The translations under genes were made by a program, and so were the position numbers. Positions 26,345 to 35,429 of a DNA stretch of 64,000 bases are shown one piece after another (position 1 is the stretch's first letter; each line of letters opens with the position of its first letter). Below the pieces are notes generated by a model. That model was not told the origin of the DNA. It did not search any database and worked only from the letters and a program-made list of their open reading frames with translations. This DNA comes from Owenweeksia sp. (lineage in GTDB: Bacteria > Bacteroidota > Bacteroidia > Flavobacteriales > Schleiferiaceae), in assembly GCA_002695025.1 (NCBI GenBank), contig NZNV01000008.1:124001-188000 (forward strand), written 5' to 3'.

Positions 26345-26360
26345 GATACTTTGACACACT
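26345..26360. repeat. Second copy of the IS1 terminal motif, 155 bp outside the first
   Basis: GATACTTTGACACACT at 26345-26360 matches GATACTTTGAGACACT at 26190-26205 in 15 of 16 positions and in the same orientation. It is followed by ACC, so read on the minus strand it begins GGTAGTGTGTCAAAG. It looks like the solo end of another or earlier IS1-family insertion. Confidence 0.5.
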
Positions 26361-26374
26361 ACCGGAATCAAACG

Positions 26375-26402
26375 AAAAAAGCCCCGCTTTCGCGAGGCTT
26401 TT
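26375..26402 (-). terminator. Terminator of tRNA-Gln
   Basis: On the minus strand AAAGCCTCGC, GAAA and GCGGGGCTTT form a strong stem-loop followed by a run of six Ts. It begins about 6 nt after the tRNA 3' end. Confidence 0.75.
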
Positions 26403-26407
26403 CCAAG

Positions 26408-26479
26408 TTGTCCCACTAGGACTCGAACCTAGACTGACTGAACCAAAATCAGCTGTCCTGCCAATTAGACGATGGGACA
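26408..26479 (-). tRNA. tRNA-Gln (UUG)
   Basis: The minus strand folds into a cloverleaf of 72 nt. The acceptor arms are TGTCCCA and TGGGACA with discriminator A; the D arm contains TAATTGGCAGGA; the anticodon stem is CTGA/TCAG with loop TTTTGGT giving anticodon TTG; the T arm is TAGGTTCGAGTCCTA. CCA is not encoded. It has its own promoter and terminator. Confidence 0.95.
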
Positions 26480-26496
26480 TCTTTAATTGTGGGGTG

Positions 26497-26526
26497 CAAA
26501 TTTACGCATTCCCATTAAATCACAAA
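26497..26526 (-). promoter_or_regulatory. Promoter of tRNA-Gln
   Basis: On the minus strand TTTG (26526-26523), 18 nt, then TAAATTTG (26504-26497), an exact TAnnTTTG. The predicted start is about 10 nt before the tRNA 5' end. The spacing equals that of the promoters at 8072 and 59802. Confidence 0.65.
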
Positions 26527-26619
26527 ATTTTCTTTAGCGATCTTTTAAGGGCCTTTAACAACTCCTTGGCATTTCGTAGCCCTTAATTTTTATAAATTCG
26601 CCACCATACAAAAAACAGG

Positions 26620-29600
26620 ATGATGCAAAAGAATTACGCTAAACTGAATAACCTCATCGGCTGGCTCGTTTTTGCCGTTGCAGCCGTAACGTACCTGCTT
26701 ACCGTTGAACCTACCGCAAGCTTCTGGGATTGTGGTGAATATATTGCCACAGCCGTAGGCCTGCAAGTAGGGCACCCTCCCGGTGCACCTTTCTTCCAGC
26801 TTACCGGGAACGTTCTTTCCCAATTTGCCTTTGGCGATGTTACCCAGGAGGCCTTTATGGTAAACCTGGTTTCAGTATTCAGCAGCGCTTTTACCATTCT
26901 CTTCCTGTTCTGGACCATCACCGCACTGGGTCGCAAATTTGCAGCTTCCTACGGTGAACTTAATGACGCCCGTATCATTTCTATCCTGGCGAGTGGTGCC
27001 GTTGGTGCCCTGGCCTATACTTTCAGTGATAGCTTTTGGTTTTCCGCTGAAGAAGGTGAGGTGTACGCCATGTCATCCTTTTTTACAGCCGTGGCCTTCT
27101 GGGCCATCCTCAAGTGGGAACATGAGGTGGAGCGTAGTCCCAAAGCCAGCCGCTGGCTGATCTTCATCGCTTATATGGTAGGTTTATCCATTGGGGTTCA
27201 CATCCTGGTATTCCTTACCATCCCGGCCATTGTTATGATCTACTTCTTTAAGAAGGATCCGGAGATCAACCGCAGGAAATTCATCATCTATAATATCATT
27301 GCTGTTGCCGTACTGGGCATCGTGTTTGCCGCCATCATCCCACTCATCCTGAACATGTTCGGCAAGCTGGAAATACTTTTTGTCAACAACTTCGGGCTGC
27401 CCTTTAACAGCGGTACCATTTTCACCTTATTGCTGCTTATTACCGGGGCCACTTACGGACTTATCTATACCCGTAAAAAGGCATTACCGCTGTGGAACAC
27501 CCTCCTCTTATCCGTACTTTTCATCCTTTTGGGTTACTCTACCTTCATTACCCTAGCCATACGCTCCAATGCCAATACACCTATTGATGAGAACAACCCT
27601 GAAGATGCATTAAGCCTGCTAGCCTACTACAACCGTGAGCAGTACGGTGACTGGCCCGTTATGTACGGACAGTATTTCAACGCTCCGCTGGATCGCAGTG
27701 AACCTTATACAGATGGTAAACCGGTTTACGAGAAAAACGAAGAAGAAGGTAAATATGTCATCTCGGATGACCAGAAGGCCAGCGTTCCCAACTACGACAA
27801 CAGCTACAAAGGCTTTTTCCCACGTATGTGGAGCAGCGACCCTGGTCACGTGAAAAATTACATTGAGATTGCCGGCATTAAAAATAAGGAGAGGCGGCCC
27901 ACCTTTGGCCAGAACCTGCGCTTTTTCTTCGATTACCAGATCGGCCAGATGTGGTGGCGCTATTTTATGTGGAACTTTGCCGGCCGCCAGAATGACGACC
28001 AAAACCATTACGAACTTACCCAGGGCAACTGGCTCAGCGGTATCGGTTTCCTGGATGAAATGCGGCTTGGGCCACAATCCAACCTACCCTATCACGATGC
28101 CAATACTCCCGCGCGTAACGAATACTATCTACTTCCCTTCATCCTTGGGCTGATAGGGCTGTTCTTCCATTTTCAGAAGGCCAGTAAAGATGCCTGGGCG
28201 GTATTGTTGTTCTTCCTCTTAACGGGCATTGCGGTGGTGATCTACACCAACCACAAACCCTTTGAACCGCGGGAGAGGGATTACGCCTTTGTGGGGTCCT
28301 TCTATGCCTATGCCATCTGGATAGGGTTGGGAGTACAAGCACTCTTCGAGCTCTTTAAAGACAAGATGCGCAATAAAGGAACGGCACTGGCTACCGGTGC
28401 GCTCTGCCTCCTATTGGTACCAGGTATTATGGCCAAGGAAAATTGGGATGATCACGATCGTAGCAACCGCTATACAGCCCGTGACATCGCTAAGGCTTAC
28501 CTGGATTCCTGTGCGCCCAACGCTATATTATTTACCAATGGCGATAATGACACCTTCCCGCTCTGGTATGTACAGGAAGTTGAAGGCTACCGTACCGATG
28601 TGCGGGTGGTAAACCTTAGCCTCTTGAATACGGACTGGTATATAGACCAGATGAAACGGGCGGCCTATGAGGCGGCTCCTGTACCCCTCTCATTTGAACA
28701 TGATCAGTACAAACAAGGTACACGGGACGTGGTATTTTACCAGGAACGTCCTGGTGTGGGCCGGTGGAAAGTGGAGGATTTCATCCGCTGGATCAAGAGT
28801 GATTCCCCCACTACACGCATACAGACCAATAGTGGTAAGGACCTACAGTTCTACCCCACCAAACAGTTGCGGATAAACATTGATAAGCAGCAGGTATTGG
28901 CCAATAATGTAGTTCCGGCCAGCGAACAGGATAAGATCCTGGATTATATAGACTGGAACATCAACTCCAATAACTTGTCCAAGCGCGACCTTATGGTGAT
29001 TGACCTTATAGCCAATAACGACTGGAGCCGTCCTATTTACTTCAGCGTTACCGTGGGTAACAGCAGCAAATCGTATTTCTGGCTCGATGAATACTTCCAG
29101 ATGGAAGGACTGGCCTACCGCTTTGTTCCTGTAAAATATGGACGCAAGCGCGGTGCGGTTGATTTTGGTGAGATAAACACCGATATCATGTATGACAACC
29201 TGATGAATAAATTCGAGTACGGTAATATGGAAGATCCGGATGTATACCTGGATGAGACCAACCGGAGATTGTCCTACAACCTACGGAACTGTTTCGGACG
29301 GTTAGCTGGTAAACTGGCCGATGAAGGTAAGAATGAAAAAGCCGTTGAAGTGCTGGATTACTGTATGGCTAAAATGCCGGAGAAGAAATTTGAGTTCAAC
29401 TACTTTATCATGAGTGTTATTGAAGGGTATTATAAAGCCGGTGCCACCGATAAAGGCCGTGAACTGATCGATCTTTTTGCGGACCGCCTGGATGAGGAAG
29501 TAGTGTACTTCTCACAGTACAAGGGTGACAAACGCCAGCAGGTAATGCAGGATATCAACACAGTAGCGCAGTACTACCAGATGCTGGCCCAAATGGTACA

Positions 29601-29700
29601 ACAGTACGAGCAGCCTGATGTAGACGATATGCAACAACTACAGGGCGAGGAGATCTTCCAGCGTTTCAGCGCAGCATTAACACAGCTCGGCCTCCGCTAG
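26620..29700 (+). CDS. DUF2723 multipass GT-C glycosyltransferase (GT117-like protein O-mannosyltransferase)
   Basis: This 1026-residue protein has about a dozen membrane helices in its first 620 residues and a soluble C-terminal half. The N-terminus contains LTVEPTASFWDCGEYIATA and GHPPGAPFFQ, the signature of DUF2723. The Asp-Cys-Gly-Glu loop corresponds to the acidic catalytic motif of GT-C enzymes. GRDYAFVGSF-like PRERDYAFVG near residue 550 is also conserved. The C-terminal domain includes ILFTNGDNDTFPLWY and helical TPR-like repeats. Relatives are linked to O-glycosylation of exported proteins in Bacteroidetes using a polyprenyl-phosphate sugar. The polyprenol-mannose synthase at 56228 could supply that donor; the link is inference. 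It stands upstream of the deacetylase gene by 19 bp. Confidence 0.9.
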   Translation: MMQKNYAKLNNLIGWLVFAVAAVTYLLTVEPTASFWDCGEYIATAVGLQVGHPPGAPFFQLTGNVLSQFAFGDVTQEAFMVNLVSVFSSAFTILFLFWTITALGRKFAASYGELNDARIISILASGAVGALAYTFSDSFWFSAEEGEVYAMSSFFTAVAFWAILKWEHEVERSPKASRWLIFIAYMVGLSIGVHILVFLTIPAIVMIYFFKKDPEINRRKFIIYNIIAVAVLGIVFAAIIPLILNMFGKLEILFVNNFGLPFNSGTIFTLLLLITGATYGLIYTRKKALPLWNTLLLSVLFILLGYSTFITLAIRSNANTPIDENNPEDALSLLAYYNREQYGDWPVMYGQYFNAPLDRSEPYTDGKPVYEKNEEEGKYVISDDQKASVPNYDNSYKGFFPRMWSSDPGHVKNYIEIAGIKNKERRPTFGQNLRFFFDYQIGQMWWRYFMWNFAGRQNDDQNHYELTQGNWLSGIGFLDEMRLGPQSNLPYHDANTPARNEYYLLPFILGLIGLFFHFQKASKDAWAVLLFFLLTGIAVVIYTNHKPFEPRERDYAFVGSFYAYAIWIGLGVQALFELFKDKMRNKGTALATGALCLLLVPGIMAKENWDDHDRSNRYTARDIAKAYLDSCAPNAILFTNGDNDTFPLWYVQEVEGYRTDVRVVNLSLLNTDWYIDQMKRAAYEAAPVPLSFEHDQYKQGTRDVVFYQERPGVGRWKVEDFIRWIKSDSPTTRIQTNSGKDLQFYPTKQLRINIDKQQVLANNVVPASEQDKILDYIDWNINSNNLSKRDLMVIDLIANNDWSRPIYFSVTVGNSSKSYFWLDEYFQMEGLAYRFVPVKYGRKRGAVDFGEINTDIMYDNLMNKFEYGNMEDPDVYLDETNRRLSYNLRNCFGRLAGKLADEGKNEKAVEVLDYCMAKMPEKKFEFNYFIMSVIEGYYKAGATDKGRELIDLFADRLDEEVVYFSQYKGDKRQQVMQDINTVAQYYQMLAQMVQQYEQPDVDDMQQLQGEEIFQRFSAALTQLGLR

Positions 29701-29719
29701 GCCGGGCTAAAACCAAAAG

Positions 29720-30346
29720 ATGAGGTACTTTGTAAACAGCCCCTGGTGGTTACGTGCATGGTACCCTTCCTTGCTGTGGCATAAAAGCCGTAACAAAAAG
29801 GTGGTTTACCTCACCTTTGATGACGGACCTCACCCGGAAATAACCCCCTGGGTACTGGAACAGTTAAGGCAGTATGATTTTACCGCCTCTTTCTTTTTAA
29901 TAGGGGATAACGCGCGTAAATATCCGCAGATAGCGCAAAAAATACGCGAAGCAGGACATCTTACCGGCAATCACACCTTCCACCACGTAAACGGTTGGAA
30001 AACGGATCTTAACACTTACCTGAAAGAGGTGAACGACTGTTCCCCCTATACCGATCCCGGTTATTTCAGACCCCCTTACGGCCGGATAACCCATCGGCAG
30101 GCAAAGGAGATTATCCGAAATGGATATGAAGTGGTGATGTGGGACGTAATCAGCGGGGATTTTGATCGTGAAGCCACTGCTGAGCAATGCTTTTCCAATG
30201 TGCAGAGCCACCTGAAACCAGGTTCCATCATAGTATTCCACGATAGTGAAAAGGCTTGGCCACACCTGAGGGAAACGCTTCCCAAAACCTTAGAGTTGAT
30301 CCGGGAAAAAGGGTTGGTATCGCATCGCCTAGATCAAACCTCTTGA
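29720..30346 (+). CDS. Polysaccharide deacetylase (NodB family)
   Basis: The 208-residue protein is a nearly minimal NodB domain. Motif 1 is VYLTFDDGPHPEITP, with the catalytic base and metal Asp; motif 2 is GNHTFHH, with the metal-binding His residues; motif 3 is YFRPPYGR; motif 4 is MWDVISGDFD; motif 5 is IIVFHDS. All catalytic residues of metal-dependent N- or O-deacetylases are present. There is no signal peptide, so the protein may act in the cytoplasm or be exported by another route. It overlaps the convergent DUF58 gene by 18 bp at the 3' end. The substrate is unknown. Confidence 0.9.
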   Translation: MRYFVNSPWWLRAWYPSLLWHKSRNKKVVYLTFDDGPHPEITPWVLEQLRQYDFTASFFLIGDNARKYPQIAQKIREAGHLTGNHTFHHVNGWKTDLNTYLKEVNDCSPYTDPGYFRPPYGRITHRQAKEIIRNGYEVVMWDVISGDFDREATAEQCFSNVQSHLKPGSIIVFHDSEKAWPHLRETLPKTLELIREKGLVSHRLDQTS

Positions 30347-31660
30347 CTTTAGCTCCAGGTATTTATTGATGGTATTTACACTCAGGTTTTCGGGTGCCGT
30401 CAGTAAAGCATGAATACCGTTTACCTGCAACTCCCTGCGGATAATTTCCTTTTCATGCATCAATTGCTCGGCTATTCCCTTGGTGTAGATCTCTTCCGTA
30501 GTTTCGGCCGGTTGTGCCATAAGAGCCTCTACCTCGGTATTCCTGAAAATCACACAAAGCACCAGGTGCTGCCGGGCCAATAGGCGCAGATAAGGCAACT
30601 GCCGGTGCATGGCATGTACCGATTCAAAATTGGTGTAGATAATGAGCAGGCTTCGCTGGCTGAGGTTTCTGCGCACTGCGGCATACAAGGTATCAAAGCT
30701 GCTTTCCTTATAGCCGGTTTTCTGGCGGTACAAGCCTTCCATGATCAGGTTCATCTGCCGGCTTCTTGAGGAAGCGGGAATAATAGTTTCAGGCTTATGC
30801 TGGAAGGTTATAAGTCCGGCCTTATCGCCCTTACGCACGGCAATATTGGACATCACCAGGCTGGCGTTAATGGCATAATCCAGCAAGCTCATACCGTTAA
30901 AAGGCATTTTCATAACGCGACCTTTATCCACCACCGAATAAATATGCTGGCTACGCTCATCCTGGTAATGATTGACCATCAACTGGTTCCTGCGAGCCGT
31001 AGCCTTCCAGTTGATACTGCGGTAATCATCACCGGCTACGTATTGCTCTATTTGCTCAAACTCCCGGTTGTTGCCCCTGCGCCTCAGCTTTTTGATACCA
31101 GCCTCGGTCAGGTTTTGTGAAATGGCGAGCAATTCATATTTCCTCATTTGGATGAAAGACGGGTATACCTTTACCATCGTGGTTTCCTCAAAGCGGAAAC
31201 GCCTGCTGAGTAAGCCCCAGGAGGATGAAGTGTAAATGTTGATCTTACCAAATTCATACTCGCCCCTCTTTACAGGTGTCAACTCATAATGGATCCACCG
31301 GTATTCTGAAGGCTTCAGCGAAACTTTAAACTTTTGATCGCGCAACTGGAACTGGAACGGTGCCTCATCCATCACTACTACCTGCACTTCCATAGGATAG
31401 CGGCTCTCCACGTAGATATCCACCGGATTAGCATCACCGTTGGAAAATTTTTGAGGAATCTGCCTGCGCGCAAAGAAAACATCCCGGGCCCGGAAAAGCT
31501 GCACACCATCCAGGATAACCATAATGGCCAGGATTGCCAGGGCAACCTGCGCAATCACAAAAACCGGAGAAAGGGCAAACCCCAGCAGGAACAACAGGAT
31601 AATGGCAATGAGGGCTTTTAACAGCCGTGAGTTAATATATAGGTTACGCAAGCGGTCCAT
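30329..31660 (-). CDS. DUF58 membrane-anchored protein of the MoxR cluster
   Basis: The 443-residue product has two N-terminal hydrophobic segments (residues 15-50) and then a DUF58 domain with the hallmark QYVAGDDYRSINWKATARR and a vWA-like fold around residues 235-400 (IYSVVDKGRVMKM, LLIIYTNFESVHAM). DUF58 proteins accompany MoxR AAA ATPases, which are thought to remodel or activate vWA partners at the membrane. The ATG overlaps the moxR stop by one base (TAATG), so the two are translationally coupled. It is the last gene of a six-gene minus-strand operon. Confidence 0.9.
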   Translation of the reverse strand: MDRLRNLYINSRLLKALIAIILLFLLGFALSPVFVIAQVALAILAIMVILDGVQLFRARDVFFARRQIPQKFSNGDANPVDIYVESRYPMEVQVVVMDEAPFQFQLRDQKFKVSLKPSEYRWIHYELTPVKRGEYEFGKINIYTSSSWGLLSRRFRFEETTMVKVYPSFIQMRKYELLAISQNLTEAGIKKLRRRGNNREFEQIEQYVAGDDYRSINWKATARRNQLMVNHYQDERSQHIYSVVDKGRVMKMPFNGMSLLDYAINASLVMSNIAVRKGDKAGLITFQHKPETIIPASSRSRQMNLIMEGLYRQKTGYKESSFDTLYAAVRRNLSQRSLLIIYTNFESVHAMHRQLPYLRLLARQHLVLCVIFRNTEVEALMAQPAETTEEIYTKGIAEQLMHEKEIIRRELQVNGIHALLTAPENLSVNTINKYLELKSRGLI

Positions 31661-32637
31661 TAACGGGGCACCTCTACCTTGTTTACCAATTGCTGGATGG
31701 TTTCAGCCACCGTAACTCCCTCCAGCTCACGCTCAGGGGTCAACAGTATACGGTGTTGCAAAACCGGTACGGCCAGGAACTTGATGTCTTCAGGGGTAAC
31801 AAAATCACGGCCTTGCAAGGCTGCATAGGCACGAGAACTGTTCAGTAGTGCAATGGATGCACGGGGCGAAGCTCCCAGGTACAGTGACGGGTCCTTACGG
31901 GTCTGGCCAATAATATCCGCTATGTATTTCAGGAGGTTTTGCTCCACCAAAATCTCGCGGATAAGCTTGCGGAAAGAAGCAATCTGTTCTGCGGTAAGCA
32001 CCGGTTGTACGTCATCCAGGGGGTCGCCCTTCCACTGAAGATGGTTCTCCAGGATAGACACCTCTTCCTCTAAGTTGGGATAATCCATCACCACTTTGAA
32101 GAGGAAACGATCTAGCTGTGCTTCGGGCAAACGATAGGTGCCTTCCTGCTCAATAGGGTTTTGGGTAGCCAAAACCAGGTAAGGGCTTTCCATGGGCCAG
32201 GTTTTACCTTCTACGGTAACCTGCCGTTCTTCCATCACCTCAAAAAGGGCGGCCTGGGTTTTGGCCGGAGCGCGATTGATCTCATCTATGAGTATAATAT
32301 TAGCGAACACTGGCCCTTTTTTGAACTCGAATTCGCTGGTTTTCATATTGTATACGGAAGTACCCAAAATATCCGAAGGCATCAGATCAGGGGTAAACTG
32401 TATGCGTGAGAAACCAGACGAAAGACTTTTAGCCAGCAATTTGGACATCAGCGTTTTGGCAATTCCGGGTACCCCTTCCAACAGCACATGGCCATCTGCC
32501 AGGGCCGCTACCAGGAGAAGATCTACCGTTTTCTTTTGTCCTACTATCACCTTTCCAATGGTTTCCCGGACGGTTTGGATACCCTGCGAAAGTGGCTCGA
32601 GGTTTACCCGGTTTTGAAATGAATCTTGTGTTTCCAT
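31660..32637 (-). CDS. MoxR family AAA+ ATPase
   Basis: The 325-residue ATPase has Walker A GVPGIAKT, Walker B ILIDEINRAPAKTQAAL, and sensor residues in VLATQNPIEQEGTYRLPEAQ. It starts at the ATG at 32637 (METQDSFQNR), 14 bp after the previous stop; the frame could be read from 32685, but this would overlap the previous gene. MoxR proteins act as chaperones that insert cofactors or activate vWA-domain partners. Here the partners are the DUF58, DUF4350 and DUF4129 membrane proteins encoded next to it. Confidence 0.93.
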   Translation of the reverse strand: METQDSFQNRVNLEPLSQGIQTVRETIGKVIVGQKKTVDLLLVAALADGHVLLEGVPGIAKTLMSKLLAKSLSSGFSRIQFTPDLMPSDILGTSVYNMKTSEFEFKKGPVFANIILIDEINRAPAKTQAALFEVMEERQVTVEGKTWPMESPYLVLATQNPIEQEGTYRLPEAQLDRFLFKVVMDYPNLEEEVSILENHLQWKGDPLDDVQPVLTAEQIASFRKLIREILVEQNLLKYIADIIGQTRKDPSLYLGASPRASIALLNSSRAYAALQGRDFVTPEDIKFLAVPVLQHRILLTPERELEGVTVAETIQQLVNKVEVPR

Positions 32638-32651
32638 ACTAATTTCACTTA

Positions 32652-33866
32652 CTATTTTGATGAAGTCCGCCCCTGGTAAAACCAATAGAGCAACTCTTCC
32701 AGTTCCTTTAAGAATGCATCGTCCAGGCCTTGGTTTTCATCCGCCTGACGGACTACCCGGATCAGCCGATTAAGCTTTTCCGGGTCTTTACCGGAAAGCT
32801 GTGCCAGTTGGGCTACCTGATCTTCATCTACGCTTTTTAGAAAAATATGATAGCGCCTGGCCACATGCTGGTAAAAGTAGTTAATGCGTTTAGCGATAAG
32901 CTTCTGATGATCATGACGCGCAGTATAGTACAGCTGCCCCAGGGTTTGTGTAAACTCCAGTGAAGTATTGCGTACGGGTTTTGTAAGCGGGATGATCCGC
33001 TGCCTCCTACGCGCCTCAAAGAAAACAAAAATAAAAAGTGTGAAAAGCGTAAGGAACCAGGCCCATTTAAGCGGAGCTTCGGATAAGATAAAACGCATGC
33101 GGCTTTGACTTTTTCCTCGTCCCAACTGGTAATACTCTATATGCACAATATCCTCACCACGTGGAAAGACCGACAGCAAGCCAGCCGAAAAGCCATTCAC
33201 TGCCGTATCCAGGCAATAGACATTGGTGAGCAGTTGAGGGTTAGGCGAAATAAATAATTGCCCTTTTCCCATGGGGTACTCCATAAAAACAATTTTCCCT
33301 TCTTCATTGCGGGCCCATACCTTATGCCAGGCAGAACTGTCGGCCTCCAGGTATTGCAATACTGCCGATCCGGGTAGCCTGAAGTTCTTAACGGGGTAAC
33401 CTTTACGGTTGAAGGAAACCTCTACTTCGGGTTCATTAAATTTCCCTCTTATCAGGCTATCCGGACTAAGTCCGATAAGATTATTCCATTCCAGACCCAG
33501 CTCCTTACGGGCCGTGTCACCAATACTCCGGGATGCAATGAGCACGGTATGCCCGGCTTCTACATAGGTCTTTAAAGCCGTCCAGTCTTCTGGGGTCAAA
33601 CCCATATAGGAAGCAATGATCAGCAGGTTTCCGGTGAGGCTGTCCGGGCTGGAGGTTAATTCGTAAAGTGTTTTAAAGGAAGAGGTCACCTCTCCTCCTG
33701 CCTGCTCTTCAAGGAGAACGTGCACAGCCTTGCCGCCAAAGGGTTCACTGTCTGCAGCGCTGAAGGTTTCCACCCAGCGCGTACCCGGCTGGTTGAGATA
33801 AATGAGGCTGATCAGCAACAATACCGAAAGGATGATCAACATGATATTTCGCCTGTTCCACTGCAT
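32652..33866 (-). CDS. DUF4350 membrane protein
   Basis: The 404-residue product has an N-terminal anchor (IMLIILSVLLLISLIYL), a DUF4350-type domain resembling a class I glutamine-amidotransferase-like fold (NLLIIASYMGLTPEDW, GHTVLIASRS) and a second membrane segment near residue 270 (WAWFLTLFTLFIFVFF) followed by a cytoplasmic helical tail. The start ATG at 33866 overlaps the preceding stop as TGATG; a GTG lies one codon earlier. No catalytic Cys is visible in the expected elbow, so it is probably a binding domain. It belongs to the MoxR operon. Confidence 0.85.
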   Translation of the reverse strand: MQWNRRNIMLIILSVLLLISLIYLNQPGTRWVETFSAADSEPFGGKAVHVLLEEQAGGEVTSSFKTLYELTSSPDSLTGNLLIIASYMGLTPEDWTALKTYVEAGHTVLIASRSIGDTARKELGLEWNNLIGLSPDSLIRGKFNEPEVEVSFNRKGYPVKNFRLPGSAVLQYLEADSSAWHKVWARNEEGKIVFMEYPMGKGQLFISPNPQLLTNVYCLDTAVNGFSAGLLSVFPRGEDIVHIEYYQLGRGKSQSRMRFILSEAPLKWAWFLTLFTLFIFVFFEARRRQRIIPLTKPVRNTSLEFTQTLGQLYYTARHDHQKLIAKRINYFYQHVARRYHIFLKSVDEDQVAQLAQLSGKDPEKLNRLIRVVRQADENQGLDDAFLKELEELLYWFYQGRTSSK

Positions 33867-34537
33867 CACAATGCCTTCTCCAGGTTTTGAAATTCGTCCC
33901 GGGCCTCGTCCAGTACCTTCTCGGTAACCTCAAACTGGCCGTACCAGGTATATTCAAACAGCACTGACAACCTGCCGAAGGGCCGGCTGATGGCTTCCTG
34001 TTGCAGTTCGTAGAGATAATCGTGGTTGGTTTTACCGGAGGCTACCTTTACCAGTCGTTTATCAGCCAGCCTTTTGAGCGCAAAAAGGTATTGCAGTCGT
34101 ACTACCAGGCGCCATTGCTTTTCGGCCAAAGCCCTGGCTATTTCTTCCGGGAAGTTGATCTTATGGATATCCTCCTCGTTGACATCATACGAAAGCCTTT
34201 GTCGCGGTGGAGGTTTACGGAAAGCATGATGGTATTCAATACCAAACAACTTAAGGATAGCCCAAAGTAAGGCCAGAAAAGCCACGATATATATGAACAC
34301 TTCTAGCTGGTACGGACTGGGACCAGTGCCAAATAACTTCCTGATCCAATTACCAGCGGCACGAAGTATACGATCCCAAAGGGATTCGCGAGGAGCATGG
34401 CGAGGCCCGTAATCATATTCACCGCTTTCGCGCAATTCTTCCACCTTGTCTGGTGAAAACTCACGGTAATCACGGGCGTCTGCCGGATCTCCCGCCAGTA
34501 AAAGAATAATAAAAAAGTACTTAATAATGCTCTTCAT
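33866..34537 (-). CDS. DUF4129 membrane protein
   Basis: The roughly 223-residue precursor starts with a hydrophobic signal (IIKYFFIILLLAG). A charged extracytoplasmic part follows (SPDKVEELRESGEYDYG), then one membrane span near residues 80-100 (VFIYIVAFLALLWAILKLFG). The cytoplasmic DUF4129 domain reads RLQYLFALKRLADKRLV and FEYTWYGQFEVTE. The start chosen lies inside the previous gene by 17 bp, because the upstream TTG would add residues ahead of the signal. DUF4129 is regularly found with MoxR and DUF58. Confidence 0.85.
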   Translation of the reverse strand: MKSIIKYFFIILLLAGDPADARDYREFSPDKVEELRESGEYDYGPRHAPRESLWDRILRAAGNWIRKLFGTGPSPYQLEVFIYIVAFLALLWAILKLFGIEYHHAFRKPPPRQRLSYDVNEEDIHKINFPEEIARALAEKQWRLVVRLQYLFALKRLADKRLVKVASGKTNHDYLYELQQEAISRPFGRLSVLFEYTWYGQFEVTEKVLDEARDEFQNLEKAL

Positions 34538-35429
34538 TCTGCTCTTCGGTAGATGCCCCCATTCCTTCAATCTTATCCATCAATCCACGGGATTCTTTCT
34601 TCTCTACTAAGTTGAAGTATTGAAAGGCCAGGGCCGTCTGAACGATAAAGACATTAATAAGCAAAGCGATATAATAGAAAAGGGAATACACCACTCCAAA
34701 GGTGGTACCAAATCCCTCAGGATCAACAACACCCGATTCCGAAGCTGAGGTAAATTCCTGAGAAAAGGAAATAAGGGCTACCGGTAACTGTATAACATAG
34801 CCAATGGCTGCCGCAATAATACTGGTTACAAACAATAGCCCAAAGGTGCTCCACCACTTACCGCCCGTAAGCTTAATGGAGCGGCCGATGACACTGACAC
34901 TATTACTGTCGTCTTCAAACATGATGATTACCAGGATGAGACTAAAAGCTATGGCGAGGTAAATACCGGGAATGATGAGGAACAGATATCCAATGGATAT
35001 ACACACCAGGCCCAAAAGCACTGCTCCTAAGCCAGCCGGCAGTTTTTTCCATAATCGCCTGGTAATATCGGACATGTCTACTTTACCATCGGGACTTTCA
35101 TGGTAAGCCCGCATATAACCCAGGCCAACCAGGGATACCACCAGGTAAATCATCATATAAATCAGCATGGTAAGAAAAAGGTTCCCCATACTGCCCAGCA
35201 CCGCAGACGGATCGGCTACACCATTGGCTCCTGCTGAAGTAATTATTCCGAAAAAGGAACTCATGAAAAGAGCAGTCAGAATGACTCCTACGGCTATGAA
35301 AGGTCCGGAAATAAAAAGCTGGTATTTCAGGTAGCTTCCGGCATTCTGACGGATAAAGGCAAAGGTGATATTGATCTTATCACCAAACTCTCTCTCTTTG
35401 AAGAATTCAATTTTGGGTGAAGTCTGCAT
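34521..35429 (-). CDS. Multipass membrane protein of the MoxR cluster, unnamed family
   Basis: The 302-residue protein has about six hydrophobic segments, the first after a basic, amphipathic N-terminus (FFKEREFGDKINITFAFIRQ). The middle part IPGIYLAIAFSLILVIIMFE is similar to the membrane domain seen in glycerophosphodiester phosphodiesterase-linked and DUF975-like proteins, but no catalytic domain is present. A TTG three codons upstream of the ATG is an alternative start. It overlaps the SpoIIM-like gene by about 23 bp and the DUF4129 gene by 17 bp, showing tight coupling. Function unknown. Confidence 0.8.
   Translation of the reverse strand: MQTSPKIEFFKEREFGDKINITFAFIRQNAGSYLKYQLFISGPFIAVGVILTALFMSSFFGIITSAGANGVADPSAVLGSMGNLFLTMLIYMMIYLVVSLVGLGYMRAYHESPDGKVDMSDITRRLWKKLPAGLGAVLLGLVCISIGYLFLIIPGIYLAIAFSLILVIIMFEDDSNSVSVIGRSIKLTGGKWWSTFGLLFVTSIIAAAIGYVIQLPVALISFSQEFTSASESGVVDPEGFGTTFGVVYSLFYYIALLINVFIVQTALAFQYFNLVEKKESRGLMDKIEGMGASTEEQNEEHY

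Noticed and set aside
26259-26480. 73-codon minus-strand frame
   Set aside because: It runs through tRNA-Gln and its terminator, so it cannot be a real gene.
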